Position numbers and translations under genes: made by a program | From: Leucobacter luti | GTDB taxonomy: Bacteria > Actinomycetota > Actinomycetes > Actinomycetales > Microbacteriaceae | Length of the DNA: 64,000 nt | Assembly (NCBI RefSeq): GCF_019464495.1 | Contig: NZ_CP080492.1 | Location: 3,286,001 to 3,350,000 of the forward strand | Direction: 5' to 3' | Notes under the pieces: model-generated | What the model was told of the DNA's origin: nothing | The model's database searches: none | Seen by the model: only the letters and a program-made list of their open reading frames with translations | Part shown: positions 53,910 to 62,965 of the stretch, piece after piece | Layout of the letters: each line of letters begins with the position of its first letter | Position numbering within the stretch: the first letter of the stretch is position 1

Positions 53910-54779
53910 CTACCCTGCGAGATGAGCGCCTGGGTGGCGCAGCACCTCAGACGCCGCAGCGATACCAGCACGTGCGGCTGCCTCGAACGCTGCGCCGCTG
54001 ACGTACGCCACGAGAAACCCGGCAGCGAAGTGATCCCCCGCCCCCGTGGTGTCGGTCACCTCGGAAATAGCGGGCACCGGCACTTCGACCTGACCACCCG
54101 CTGAGCTGATGACAACCGGTGCGTTGCCGTGCTTTACAACAACGGTGCGCCCAGGCGGAGGATGCGCCCCCTCGAGCGCAAGCAGTGCGGCTTCATCGTC
54201 ATTTGCGAACACGAGCTGCGGCCCGATTTCGTCGAGGATTGTGTGCACTCGATCTGCGCCGAGCCAGGTGATGAGCCCGGCAGATGAGACGTCGACGCTT
54301 ACGGGAACCCCGCGCACTGCGGCTTCGGCGCAGAGCGCGCGGAATACGGCGGCTTCTCGGGGGGTCTCGAAGCCGTAGAGCGGCAGATGGAGCCAGGCGA
54401 CCTCATCGAGCCAGGCTGGATCGAAGGGCTCGATCTCCTTCGCTGTGGCCCGATCGGGCAGCATCGTGCGCTCGCCTTCTCGGTCAATCAGGATCACGAT
54501 CGTGCCGGTCGAGCCACCCCGCTGAGCGAGAGTTTCCACACCGGCGCGGCCCAGATCCGAGACCAATCGCTCGCCGACCCCGTCGTCGCCGACGCGGGTG
54601 AGGAGCCGCGGCTGTCCGCCGTGTGACGCAATGGCGGTCGCGACATTGGCCGCGCTGCCGCCGCGCACTCGGAAGATCTTTGAACGCGTGTCTGTTCCGT
54701 GAGCGATGTCGTCATTCGCCCACACAACGATGTCCTCGACGAGATCTCCTGCGACGGCGATCATCGGCGCGGCGCTCAT
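53910..54779 (-). CDS. psuK: PfkB-family sugar kinase, probable pseudouridine kinase
   Basis: Ribokinase-fold kinase of 289 aa. N-terminal GDLVEDIVVW and GGSAANVATAIASHGG form the substrate region; the C-terminal TDTTGAGDHFAAGFLVA is the PfkB signature 2 with the catalytic Asp. Its start overlaps the pseudouridine-5'-phosphate glycosidase stop by 4 bases, which identifies it as the pseudouridine kinase that supplies that enzyme. It phosphorylates pseudouridine at the 5' position. Confidence 0.88.
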   Translation of the reverse strand: MSAAPMIAVAGDLVEDIVVWANDDIAHGTDTRSKIFRVRGGSAANVATAIASHGGQPRLLTRVGDDGVGERLVSDLGRAGVETLAQRGGSTGTIVILIDREGERTMLPDRATAKEIEPFDPAWLDEVAWLHLPLYGFETPREAAVFRALCAEAAVRGVPVSVDVSSAGLITWLGADRVHTILDEIGPQLVFANDDEAALLALEGAHPPPGRTVVVKHGNAPVVISSAGGQVEVPVPAISEVTDTTGAGDHFAAGFLVAYVSGAAFEAAARAGIAAASEVLRHPGAHLAG

Positions 54780-55738
54780 CGCGCTGACGCGCCGGCTGTG
54801 CTTGAAGCTTCTGTCGCATTTGGCCCGCTCAGGGCCTGGAGTGCGAGCGCCACTTGGGCTCCGAGATCCACATTCCCGCGGTACGCGACGAGGTTTGCCG
54901 CCATGCTTTCGCCACCGGTCGATTTCGTGAAGTAGTCGAGCAAGAACGGTGTTGAATCGTGGCCGTGCACACCCTGCGAGTCGGCAGCCGCGAGGGCTTC
55001 GGCGAGCACTCGGTCGTGCAACTCAGGCGACAACTGCAGTTCCGCAGACACGGGATTCGCCACGAGTAGCGTCGAGCGCACGCCGAGTGCATCGCGGGCG
55101 GTGGCGATCCGTGCCACCTCGTCTGGGCTGCCGACAGCGTACTCGATGTCGAAGCCAGAATCCGCAACGTAGAATCCGGGGTAATCGGTGGTGCCATACC
55201 CGACCACCGAAAGTCCCAGTGTCTCCAGCCGTTCGAGGGTGAGCCCGATGTCGAGAATCGATTTCACGCCGGCACTCACGACGACGAGTGGGAGTTCGGC
55301 GAGCGCGCCGAGATCAGCCGACTCGTCGAAGGTGTGTGCTGCACCTCGGTGCACTCCGCCCAGGCCGCCGGTGGAGAACACGCGCACTCCGGCCTGCACC
55401 GCGAGATAGGCGGTTGCCGCAACGGTGGTGCCGGCGCTCAATCCCTTTGCCATTGCGATCGGCACGTCGCGCAGACTCGCCTTCACTGCGCGGTCGTCGC
55501 GAGACAGCGCGACCAGCTCGTCGGTCGAGAGCCCGACGGTCGGGACGCCGTCGACGAGACCGATTGTGGCGGGGATGACGCCGGCTGCTCGGACGCGCTC
55601 CTCGGTCTCCAGCGCGAGTTCCTCGTTCGCCGGTCGAGGGAGTCCGTGTGTGAGGATCGTGGACTCGAGTGCCAGCACCGGGCGCCCATCGCGCACCGCA
55701 TCGCGGACCTCAGTGGAAACTTGTACGGCTTGTGTCAT
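54776..55738 (-). CDS. psuG: Pseudouridine-5'-phosphate glycosidase
   Basis: Carbon-carbon glycosidase of 320 aa (YeiN/IndA family) splitting pseudouridine-5'-phosphate to uracil and ribose-5-phosphate. Family blocks are ALESTILTHGLPRPAN, KASLRDVPIAMAKGLSAGTTVAAT, RVFSTGGLGGVHRGAAHTFDESADL, and LLVANPVSAELQL; the late Asn/Asp region is STPFLLDYFTKSTGGESMAANLV. It is the first gene of the psuG-psuK operon, divergent from a LacI regulator. Confidence 0.95.
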   Translation of the reverse strand: MTQAVQVSTEVRDAVRDGRPVLALESTILTHGLPRPANEELALETEERVRAAGVIPATIGLVDGVPTVGLSTDELVALSRDDRAVKASLRDVPIAMAKGLSAGTTVAATAYLAVQAGVRVFSTGGLGGVHRGAAHTFDESADLGALAELPLVVVSAGVKSILDIGLTLERLETLGLSVVGYGTTDYPGFYVADSGFDIEYAVGSPDEVARIATARDALGVRSTLLVANPVSAELQLSPELHDRVLAEALAAADSQGVHGHDSTPFLLDYFTKSTGGESMAANLVAYRGNVDLGAQVALALQALSGPNATEASSTAGASAR

Positions 55739-55831
55739 CTTGATTGCCCTCCATCGCGCAGTTGTTCAAGAGACCTCACTCTAGGGAGCGCACTGGTCTG
55801 GAAGCAAGCACGATTTTTCGCGCAATAAATG

Positions 55832-55851
55832 TCTCGGTTCGGTAACGGAGA
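55832..55851. promoter_or_regulatory. Candidate LacI-type operator
   Basis: TCTCGGTTCGGTAACGGAGA is an imperfect 20-bp palindrome (7 of 10 positions paired) with a LacI-like central CG. A second short dyad, ACCCGGGT, lies at 55896-55903. Both are between psuG and the LacI gene and could control both directions. Confidence 0.45.
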
Positions 55852-55945
55852 TTGACGTGGGGCGCTCATGGGTATTCACTCTCCCCAACGACGAAACCCG
55901 GGTAACACGCTCGGCGTCACGATGAAGTGGTGAGGTGGGTGCGCT

Positions 55946-56986
55946 ATGGCTGGTCGCGTTGACGTCGCTCGCCTCGCCGGTGTGAGCCCAGCCGTGGTGT
56001 CCTATGTGCTCAACGGTTCGCACCCGGTGGCAGCCGGAACCCGTGAACGCGTCGTTGCGGCGATCGACGAGCTCGGGTACCGACCCAACGCGCTGGCCCG
56101 GAGCCTAGCGACGGCTCGCACACACACGCTTGGCCTGCTGCTCCCGGAGTCGGCGAACCCCTATTTTGCGAGGTTGTCCTCCGCGATTGAGGATGCGGCA
56201 TTTGATGCAGGTTTCGCCGTGCTGCTCGGCAACGGGAGCGACAACGCAGCCCGCGAACTGGGCTATATTCGAGCGTTCCTCGATCGGCGTGTTGATGGCA
56301 TCATCGCGGTACCCGGTGGGGAGTTTTTGGAAGGGTGGCGCGAGCTCGAATCAGCGCGGGTCCCCGCGGTGTCGCTTGACCGCCTGCAGCAGGGAATCAA
56401 CCTCCCCTCAGTCGTGGTCGATAACACCGGCGGCGCGAGTGCGGCGACCGCACACCTCATCGACCACGGACGCACACGCATCGCGTGTATTACCGGCATC
56501 GCCGAGGTGTCGTCGGCGCAAGAGCGTATGCTCGGCTGGCGCGAGACACTTGTGGCGGCGGGCCTGCCTGCCGCAGAGCATCGGCTCGCGCGTGCTGACT
56601 TCAGTGTTGAAGCCGGGCACTCGGCCACGCTCGCGCTGCTAGCGCGTGATCCGGAGATCGACGCGATATTTGCAGGCTCCGATACGCAGGCAGTGGGGGT
56701 GCTCCGGGCACTTGCCGACCTGGGGCTTCGTGCTGGCCAAGACGTCGCAATCGTGAGTTTCGACGGCACGCCGCTCAGCGACTACACCACTCCGCGTCTC
56801 ACTACGATGGCGCAGCCGTATGCGGAAATCGCCACCGAAGTGGTGCGCATGTTGCTGAATCTCATCGAGGATCCGCATCAGGAGCGCAGCGCACTGCACC
56901 GTGTGCTGCACACCACGCTGATCCCGCGCGATACCTGCGGCTGCGGCCCAGCGGCCAGCGCGCCGCAGCACGCGCCGCCTGCGTAG
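55946..56986 (+). CDS. LacI-family transcriptional regulator
   Basis: Regulator of 346 aa. N-terminal helix-turn-helix and hinge (VDVARLAGVSPAVVSYVLNGSHPVA, LGYRPNALARSL) followed by a periplasmic-binding-like effector domain (DAIFAGSDTQAVGVLRALADLG). It lies between psuG-psuK and the nucleoside importer and hydrolase operon, so it probably represses both until a nucleoside or ribose signal arrives. It is followed by the binding protein gene after 58 bases. Confidence 0.94.
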   Translation: MAGRVDVARLAGVSPAVVSYVLNGSHPVAAGTRERVVAAIDELGYRPNALARSLATARTHTLGLLLPESANPYFARLSSAIEDAAFDAGFAVLLGNGSDNAARELGYIRAFLDRRVDGIIAVPGGEFLEGWRELESARVPAVSLDRLQQGINLPSVVVDNTGGASAATAHLIDHGRTRIACITGIAEVSSAQERMLGWRETLVAAGLPAAEHRLARADFSVEAGHSATLALLARDPEIDAIFAGSDTQAVGVLRALADLGLRAGQDVAIVSFDGTPLSDYTTPRLTTMAQPYAEIATEVVRMLLNLIEDPHQERSALHRVLHTTLIPRDTCGCGPAASAPQHAPPA

Positions 56987-57044
56987 CGCTCACGCATCAC
57001 CGAAACACACACGCAGTGAAGGAAATGGAACCGAAGGAGTTTCT

Positions 57045-58073
57045 ATGAACAAGCACATCTATGGAGCCGTGGCGCTTGCCGCGGTCGCAGCGCTCGCGCT
57101 GAGCGGCTGCAGCGCGTCCGGGGGAAGCGACGCCGGGGGTGGCGGTGACAAGGAATCGTACGCGGTCGCCAACGTCGTCAACGGCAACCTGGGGGACCAG
57201 GGCTTCTTTGACGACTCCGAGACAGGCATGACCACTCTGAAGGAGCAGGGCGTCACCACGAAGACACTGCAGGCCGATGCGAACAACCAGTCGCAGTGGA
57301 AGGCCAACGTGGAATCCGTCTCCACCGGTAAGTACGACGTCGTTGTCGTGGGCACCTGGCAGATGAACGATATTCTCGCCGACGCGGCAAAGAAGTACCC
57401 GAAGCAGCACTATGTGATCTACGACTCCATGGTCGAGGGCGACAATATTGCGTCAATTCTGTACGCACAGAACGAGGGGTCATTCCTCGCAGGCGTGCTC
57501 GCTGCTACCACGGTGAAGAACCAGACCGGCCTCGCTGCAGGCGCCAAGAACGTCGGTGTGGTGGGCGGCCAGGACGCTGTACCGATCACCGAGTTCGTCG
57601 CTGGCTTCGAGGCTGGTGTCAAAGCGGTTGATCCGGAGATGGAAGTCCAGAAGGCGTTCGTCGGGGATTATGTGAACTCGACGAAGGCGTACGATCAGGC
57701 CACGGCGATGTACCAGAAGGGCGCTGGCGTGGTGTACACCGTTGCTGGCCAGGCTGGGCTTGGTGCGTTGAAGGCAGCGAAGGAGTCGAATAAGTTCGCG
57801 ATCGGCGTCGATAGCAACCAGAACCAGATCCAGCCGGGCCACATTCTGGCCTCGATGCGTAAGTTCATCGGCAACTCGATCGTGACCGCGGTCGACGCCG
57901 ACCAGAATGGCGAGCTGAAGTACGGCGAGACGGCAACCTACAACCTCGAAAACGATGGCGTTGGCCTTGATTTTGAGAACAATGATGACCTGGTGCCAGA
58001 GGACGTCATGAAGTCCGTTGAGGACTACAAGGCGAAGATCATCTCGGGCGAGATCACGGTCCCCACCGAGTAA
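57045..58073 (+). CDS. BMP-family nucleoside-binding lipoprotein
   Basis: Substrate-binding protein of 342 aa. Signal peptide with lipobox LALSGCS (Cys22), Gly/Ser linker, then the BMP/PnrA fold with NVVNGNLGDQGFFDDSETGM, GTWQMNDILADAAKKYP and YDSMVEGDNIASILYAQNEGSFLAG. Such proteins bind purine or pyrimidine nucleosides. AAGGAG precedes the ATG. It is the first structural gene of the importer; a strong hairpin follows before the ATPase gene. Confidence 0.95.
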   Translation: MNKHIYGAVALAAVAALALSGCSASGGSDAGGGGDKESYAVANVVNGNLGDQGFFDDSETGMTTLKEQGVTTKTLQADANNQSQWKANVESVSTGKYDVVVVGTWQMNDILADAAKKYPKQHYVIYDSMVEGDNIASILYAQNEGSFLAGVLAATTVKNQTGLAAGAKNVGVVGGQDAVPITEFVAGFEAGVKAVDPEMEVQKAFVGDYVNSTKAYDQATAMYQKGAGVVYTVAGQAGLGALKAAKESNKFAIGVDSNQNQIQPGHILASMRKFIGNSIVTAVDADQNGELKYGETATYNLENDGVGLDFENNDDLVPEDVMKSVEDYKAKIISGEITVPTE

Positions 58074-58083
58074 TCCGTCGTGC

Positions 58084-58116
58084 GTGGGGTGCGGCCGTTC
58101 GCCGGTCGCACCCCAC
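58084..58116 (+). terminator. Attenuating hairpin between binding protein and ATPase genes
   Basis: A perfect 10-bp stem (GTGGGGTGCG / CGCACCCCAC) around a 13-base GC-rich loop, starting 10 bases after the stop codon. Without a U tract it is probably a partial terminator or mRNA-end stabiliser, keeping binding protein above transporter levels. Confidence 0.65.
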
Positions 58117-58146
58117 CCCTGAGCTTTCAACTGGAAGGAAGCCGCT

Positions 58147-60933
58147 GTGTCAGAGCCGACACCGATTCTCGAGTTGCGCGGAATCACCAAGACCTTTGGC
58201 GACAAAGTCGCGAATGAGGACATCTCCCTCTCGTTCCTGCCCGGTCGCGTCCACGCCATCGTTGGCGAGAACGGTGCGGGCAAGACCACGCTCGTGAACA
58301 TGATTTCGGGCAATCTGCAGCCCGACCTCGGCACCATCTTCTTCGAAGGTGCCGAAGCCACCGTTGAGAATCCGAACCGTGCGGACGAGCTGGGGATTGG
58401 CATGGTGCATCAGCACTTCAAGCTGGTTCCATCGCTCACCGTCGCGGCCAACATCTTCTTGGGCAAAGAGCTCACGACGGGCATGGGCCGCTTGGATCAG
58501 AAGGGCATGCAGTCCAAGGTGCGCGAGCTCGCCGAGCGCTTCGGCCTCGCGATCGATCCGGACGACAGAGTCGAAGACCTCTCGGTCGGGGAGCGACAGC
58601 GCGTTGAGATCCTGAAAGCGCTGTCCCACGATACCCGTCTCCTGATCCTCGACGAGCCGACCGCTGTGCTGACTCCGGCGGAGGCAGGCGAACTCTTCAT
58701 CGTGGTGCGCCAGCTCGCGGAACGCGGCTGCGCCATCGTCTTCATTTCCCACAAACTCGGTGAGGTGCTTGCGATTGCCGACGACATCTCGGTGATTCGA
58801 GACGGCCGGGTGGTCGGTACACAGCCGGCCGCAGGGCTGACCCAGACCGACATCGCGACCATGATGGTCGGGCGTGACGTACTGCTGCGCATCAAGCACA
58901 CCCCCGCTGATCCGCGCGATGAAGTGCTCAGCGTCGAGGATCTCAGCGCCGTTGACGCTCGCGGCATCATCGCCCTCAAGGGAGTCTCGCTCAGCATTCG
59001 GCGAGGCGAAGTTGTTGGCATCGCCGGAGTAGAGGGCAACGGTCAATCTGAACTCACCTCAGCCATCGCAGGAATGATCGATGTGCCGCGCGGCACGATC
59101 CGGATCTCGGGCACGGATGTGACTCGCGCAACTGTGGCCAAGCGTCGCGAAATTGGCCTCGCCTATGTGCCAGAGGATCGGCACGAAGAGGGCGCAGGCC
59201 CCGGCCTCTCCATCGCAGAGAACATTGCGGCCACGAAGCTGCGTGCCCCGCTGGTGCGATTTGGCTGGCTCTCGCTCGCGAAGATGCGGGAGCTCTCCCA
59301 GAAACTCATCGCCATGTTTGACGTGCGTGGTGCGACTCCGACGACGAAGATTGGCGAGCTCTCCGGCGGCAACATGCAGAAGGTGATCATCGCGCGCGAG
59401 TTCACCTCAGATCCCGAACTCCTCGTGATCTCACAGCCGACGCGAGGGGTCGACGTCGGCGCGATGGAGTTCGTGCACAACTCCATCGTCGCGGCGCGTG
59501 ACCGTGGCGCTGGAGTATTGCTCGTTTCAGCCGACCTCGGCGAGGTGATGAGCCTTTCGGATCGCTTGCTCGTCATGTTCCGCGGCGAATTCATCGCAGA
59601 GTTCACGCAGGACAACATGAGCGAAACCGCGGTCGGGCTCGCGATGGCCGGCACTCGTCCGACGCCGGAGGCACTCGCGGAGGCCGTCGCGGAGCACGCG
59701 CGCGTCGCCGATGAGCTCGGACTCGACACCTCCGCGGTTTCGCTGGTGGATGCGTCTGCAGAGAGTGCGACGGTGACCGAGAGCGTGCGTGTCGCCGCTC
59801 CGGAATTCGACACTTCAGCGATCTCGATTCGAGACAGCAGGGAGCCGCGCGGGCAGTTCTTCGCGAGCTTTGCCAGCCGCGCATTCGAAAGCGCAAAACA
59901 GCCGGTGATCGCCGTGCTTGTGGCGCTCGTGATCGGCGTGTTCGTGATCCTCGCCATCGGGAAGAATCCCTTCGAGGCGTATGTCGCCCTCTTTACGTCC
60001 GGCTGGCGAGAGTCGTTTGGAATCTCGAACATCGTCGCCACATTCATCCCGCTCGCGGTAATCTCAGCGGCGACGATCGTCTCGTTCCGGGCTGGCTTCT
60101 TTAACATTGGTGCGGAGGGCCAACTGTACTTCGGCGCGTTCTTTGGCGCGATTGCCGGTGTCGCGAGTAACGGTCTGCCGCCGTTCACGGTGATGCTCAT
60201 CGTCATGGTGGTGGGGTCACTCGCTGGGGCCGCATGGGGCCTGTTGCCAGGCTGGCTATTCGCATACTGGCGGGTCAACATCATCGTCACAACTCTGCTG
60301 CTCTCCGAGGTGGCCAAGCTGGTGACGCGCTACCTGGTGACGGGGCCGTTCAAGGACCCGACCGCTGGCTACGAAGCTTCCGAGAAGCTGCCGGAGGGAG
60401 TGCAATTCACCATGTTCAGTCCCGAGTACGGGATTGGGCCCGACCTGATCCTCGCGCTGCTGGCAGCTGTCGGCATCGCGCTGCTGCTCGGCAGGACGCG
60501 CTGGGGGCTCAAAGTGAAGCAGCTCGGAGAGATGAGCCGCTTCGCACAGTACACCGGCGTCTCGGTGAAGGCGATGTCGATTCAGGTCATGATGCTCTCG
60601 GGTGCAGTGGCAGGGTTCACGGGAGCACTCCTCGTGCTCGGCCCGAACGGTGATCGATTCATTCAGGCGTTCTCGCCCGGCTACGGCTTCCTCGCGATCA
60701 CCGTCGCACTGCTGGCCCGGCTGAACCCGTGGGCGTCGCTCGTCGCGGCGCTGTTCTACGCCACGATGATGGCCGGGAGCACCGGGCTCCAGGAGATCGA
60801 CGTGCCGTTCCCCGTTGTGAATGTGCTGCAGGGCATCATCATCATCGCGATCACCGCCACCTTCGTGTGGAACCGCAAGAAGAAGCGCGTCGCCGTCCCC
60901 GCGAGCGTAGTGACTGAAAGGGGCGCAGCCTGA
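58147..60933 (+). CDS. Nucleoside ABC importer: ATPase and permease fused in one protein
   Basis: A 928-aa protein joining two proteins usually encoded separately. Residues 1-500 are the double ABC ATPase of ribose/nucleoside type: first Walker A GENGAGKTTLV (Lys46), signature LSVGERQRVEI, Walker B LLILDEPTAVL; second domain with degenerate AGVEGNGQSELTSA and LSGGNMQKVIIARE. Residues about 500-578 are a hydrophilic linker. From about 579 on is a BPD_transp_2 permease with roughly eight to ten hydrophobic segments (ALVIGVFVILAIGKNPFEAYVALF, FRAGFFNIGAEGQLYFGAFF). The frame stays open with no stop or strong internal start. GTG start with AAGGAAG. It powers nucleoside uptake with the next permease and the binding protein. 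Confidence 0.93.
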   Translation: MSEPTPILELRGITKTFGDKVANEDISLSFLPGRVHAIVGENGAGKTTLVNMISGNLQPDLGTIFFEGAEATVENPNRADELGIGMVHQHFKLVPSLTVAANIFLGKELTTGMGRLDQKGMQSKVRELAERFGLAIDPDDRVEDLSVGERQRVEILKALSHDTRLLILDEPTAVLTPAEAGELFIVVRQLAERGCAIVFISHKLGEVLAIADDISVIRDGRVVGTQPAAGLTQTDIATMMVGRDVLLRIKHTPADPRDEVLSVEDLSAVDARGIIALKGVSLSIRRGEVVGIAGVEGNGQSELTSAIAGMIDVPRGTIRISGTDVTRATVAKRREIGLAYVPEDRHEEGAGPGLSIAENIAATKLRAPLVRFGWLSLAKMRELSQKLIAMFDVRGATPTTKIGELSGGNMQKVIIAREFTSDPELLVISQPTRGVDVGAMEFVHNSIVAARDRGAGVLLVSADLGEVMSLSDRLLVMFRGEFIAEFTQDNMSETAVGLAMAGTRPTPEALAEAVAEHARVADELGLDTSAVSLVDASAESATVTESVRVAAPEFDTSAISIRDSREPRGQFFASFASRAFESAKQPVIAVLVALVIGVFVILAIGKNPFEAYVALFTSGWRESFGISNIVATFIPLAVISAATIVSFRAGFFNIGAEGQLYFGAFFGAIAGVASNGLPPFTVMLIVMVVGSLAGAAWGLLPGWLFAYWRVNIIVTTLLLSEVAKLVTRYLVTGPFKDPTAGYEASEKLPEGVQFTMFSPEYGIGPDLILALLAAVGIALLLGRTRWGLKVKQLGEMSRFAQYTGVSVKAMSIQVMMLSGAVAGFTGALLVLGPNGDRFIQAFSPGYGFLAITVALLARLNPWASLVAALFYATMMAGSTGLQEIDVPFPVVNVLQGIIIIAITATFVWNRKKKRVAVPASVVTERGAA

Positions 60934-61901
60934 TGGATCCATTCGCGTTTAGCATGGCAATCCTTGCCGTCATCCTCCTCAAAGTCACGCCGATCCTGCT
61001 CGCGGCGATCGGCGGCTCGTTCACCCAAACAGGCAACGTGCTCAACATTGGTCTCGAGGGCATGATGCTCATGGGGGCGTTCGCCGCCGTCTCAGTCGGA
61101 GCGCTCACGAACGCATTTGTCGGCATCTTCGCCGCGCTTATCGCCGGGGTGGTTATGGCGGTGATTTTTGCGGTCGCCGCGCTCACGTTCAAAGCTGACG
61201 TGATCGTGGTCGGAATCGGTATCAATCTGCTCGCTGCTGGGCTCGCGGTGCTGCTGCTCACGGTGCTCTACGGCAACGCAGGAGCGACACCACCCGGAGT
61301 GCAAGCCAACCTGCCGCGCATCGATCTCGGCTTCATTGGAGACATTCCGATTCTCGGCACCCTGCTCAACAACCAGACCATCCTGGTCTGGGTCGCACTG
61401 CTTGCTGTGCCGGCGTACGCGTTCGTGCTGTATCGCACCAGATACGGGGTGCACCTGCGTGCGGTCGGGGAGGACGAGCCTGCTGCGCTCGCTGCAGGCA
61501 TCAACGTGTTCCGGGTGAAGTTCATCTCCATCCTGCTCTCCGGGGCGTTCGCCGGTGTCGCCGGTGCGCAGCTCGCGATGGCAACTGTCGGCACCTTCAC
61601 CTCGGGGATGACCGCGTCTCGTGGCTTCATCGCAGTCGCGGCGCTCACCTTCGGTCTCGCGCGACCGTACCGCACGATGATCGCATGTTTGATCTTCGGC
61701 ATCGCGGAGGCGCTCGCGGACCAGCTCGGCCTGCTCGGGGTGAACTCGTCGCTCTCGCTCACGATGCCGTACATCATCACGATCGTGGCCCTCGTGTTCG
61801 CATCGGTGCGAGTGCGCGCCGCGCTGAAGGCCAGGACGAAAAAGGCGTTGCAGGCCGCCGATGCTGCAACTGCGGGCCCCGCCACTCCGGCAGCAGCGTA
61901 G
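60933..61901 (+). CDS. Nucleoside ABC transporter permease (NupQ type)
   Basis: Membrane permease of 322 aa of the BPD_transp_2 family with eight or more hydrophobic segments (SFTQTGNVLNIGLEGMMLMGAFAAVSVG is the family signature). Its ATG overlaps the stop of the fused ATPase-permease gene (TGATG). It forms the transmembrane pore with the fused permease. C-terminal tail Ala-rich. Confidence 0.95.
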   Translation: MDPFAFSMAILAVILLKVTPILLAAIGGSFTQTGNVLNIGLEGMMLMGAFAAVSVGALTNAFVGIFAALIAGVVMAVIFAVAALTFKADVIVVGIGINLLAAGLAVLLLTVLYGNAGATPPGVQANLPRIDLGFIGDIPILGTLLNNQTILVWVALLAVPAYAFVLYRTRYGVHLRAVGEDEPAALAAGINVFRVKFISILLSGAFAGVAGAQLAMATVGTFTSGMTASRGFIAVAALTFGLARPYRTMIACLIFGIAEALADQLGLLGVNSSLSLTMPYIITIVALVFASVRVRAALKARTKKALQAADAATAGPATPAAA

Positions 61902-61916
61902 GGGAGAGGGAACACC

Positions 61917-62903
61917 ATGGAACGCATCATTCTCGATTGCGACCCGGGGCACGACGACGCGATCGCGATCCTGCTCGCGGCCGGAAGCGACGCGATCGAA
62001 CTGCTTGGGATCACGACCGTCGCGGGCAACAACACGATTGACAACGTGACGACCAATGCCCAGGCCGTGTGCCAGGTCGCCGGCATCGAAGTGCCGATCG
62101 CCCGCGGTGCGAGCGAACCGCTCGTGACGCCGCAGATCGTCTCACACGATATTCATGGCGGCACTGGGATGGACGGACCGGTGCTGCCCGAGATCACCAC
62201 CCAGCTTGATCCGCGGCACGCGGTCGATTTCATCATCGATACCGTGATGGCGGAACCTGCGCAGTCGGTCACAATCGTGCCTGTCGGGCCGTTCACCAAC
62301 ATTGCGCTTGCGATGCGCAAAGAACCCCGAATTGTTGAACGAGTGAAACGCGTCGTGGCGATGGGCGGCTCATACACGCGTGGAAACGTCACACCGAGTG
62401 CCGAGTACAACATCTACGTGGACCCTGAAGCTGCGGAGGCCGTGTTCCGCGGCGCATGGCCCGTCACCATGGTGGGACTCGACCTCACGCACCAAGCGCT
62501 CGCGACGCAGGAGCTCCAGGATCGTGTACGCCTGCTCGACAGTGACGTTGCCCGATTCGTACTCGATATCTGGGGCTTCATCGGCAAAACCTACGAAGAC
62601 GTATTCGAGTTCCCTGCACCTCCCGTGCACGACGCGTGCTGTGTCGCGTACCTGATTGACCCCTCGGTGATGCGGGTAGAACCCGCGCATATCGCCGTGG
62701 AACTTCACGGTCAGTGGACCAAAGGTATGACGGTCGTGAACTTCCGTGAGCGCGCGGGGATGCACCACTCCACCGGAGTCGCGGCGCAACTGCAGGATCA
62801 CCGCGGCCAGGTCGCCACCGAGCTCAACTGGCCCCGTTTCGCCGACCTCGTGGTCGATGCCATCGCCCAACTGTCCACGCGCACGGCGCCTGAGCACGAC
62901 TGA
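61917..62903 (+). CDS. Nucleoside hydrolase (first of three)
   Basis: Inosine/uridine-preferring nucleoside hydrolase of 328 aa, splitting ribonucleosides to base and ribose. The Ca2+-binding DCDPGHDDAIAI motif is at the N-terminus, with VGPFTNIALAM in the middle and VHDACCVAYLIDP with the late Asp ligand. GGGAGAGGG precedes the ATG. It comes 15 bases after the permease gene, so imported nucleosides are immediately hydrolysed. Confidence 0.95.
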   Translation: MERIILDCDPGHDDAIAILLAAGSDAIELLGITTVAGNNTIDNVTTNAQAVCQVAGIEVPIARGASEPLVTPQIVSHDIHGGTGMDGPVLPEITTQLDPRHAVDFIIDTVMAEPAQSVTIVPVGPFTNIALAMRKEPRIVERVKRVVAMGGSYTRGNVTPSAEYNIYVDPEAAEAVFRGAWPVTMVGLDLTHQALATQELQDRVRLLDSDVARFVLDIWGFIGKTYEDVFEFPAPPVHDACCVAYLIDPSVMRVEPAHIAVELHGQWTKGMTVVNFRERAGMHHSTGVAAQLQDHRGQVATELNWPRFADLVVDAIAQLSTRTAPEHD

Positions 62904-62965
62904 CATGCAGTGAGCGCGGCCAGCGCTGCCCAACGCGCACACCCCACGACGAACAGGAGAGAACC

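Noticed and set aside
53469..54104. Forward frames through the 18-bp array (211 and 128 codons)
   Set aside because: Open only because the repeat unit is a multiple of three; no ribosome site, and the frames run into the antisense of the pseudouridine kinase gene.
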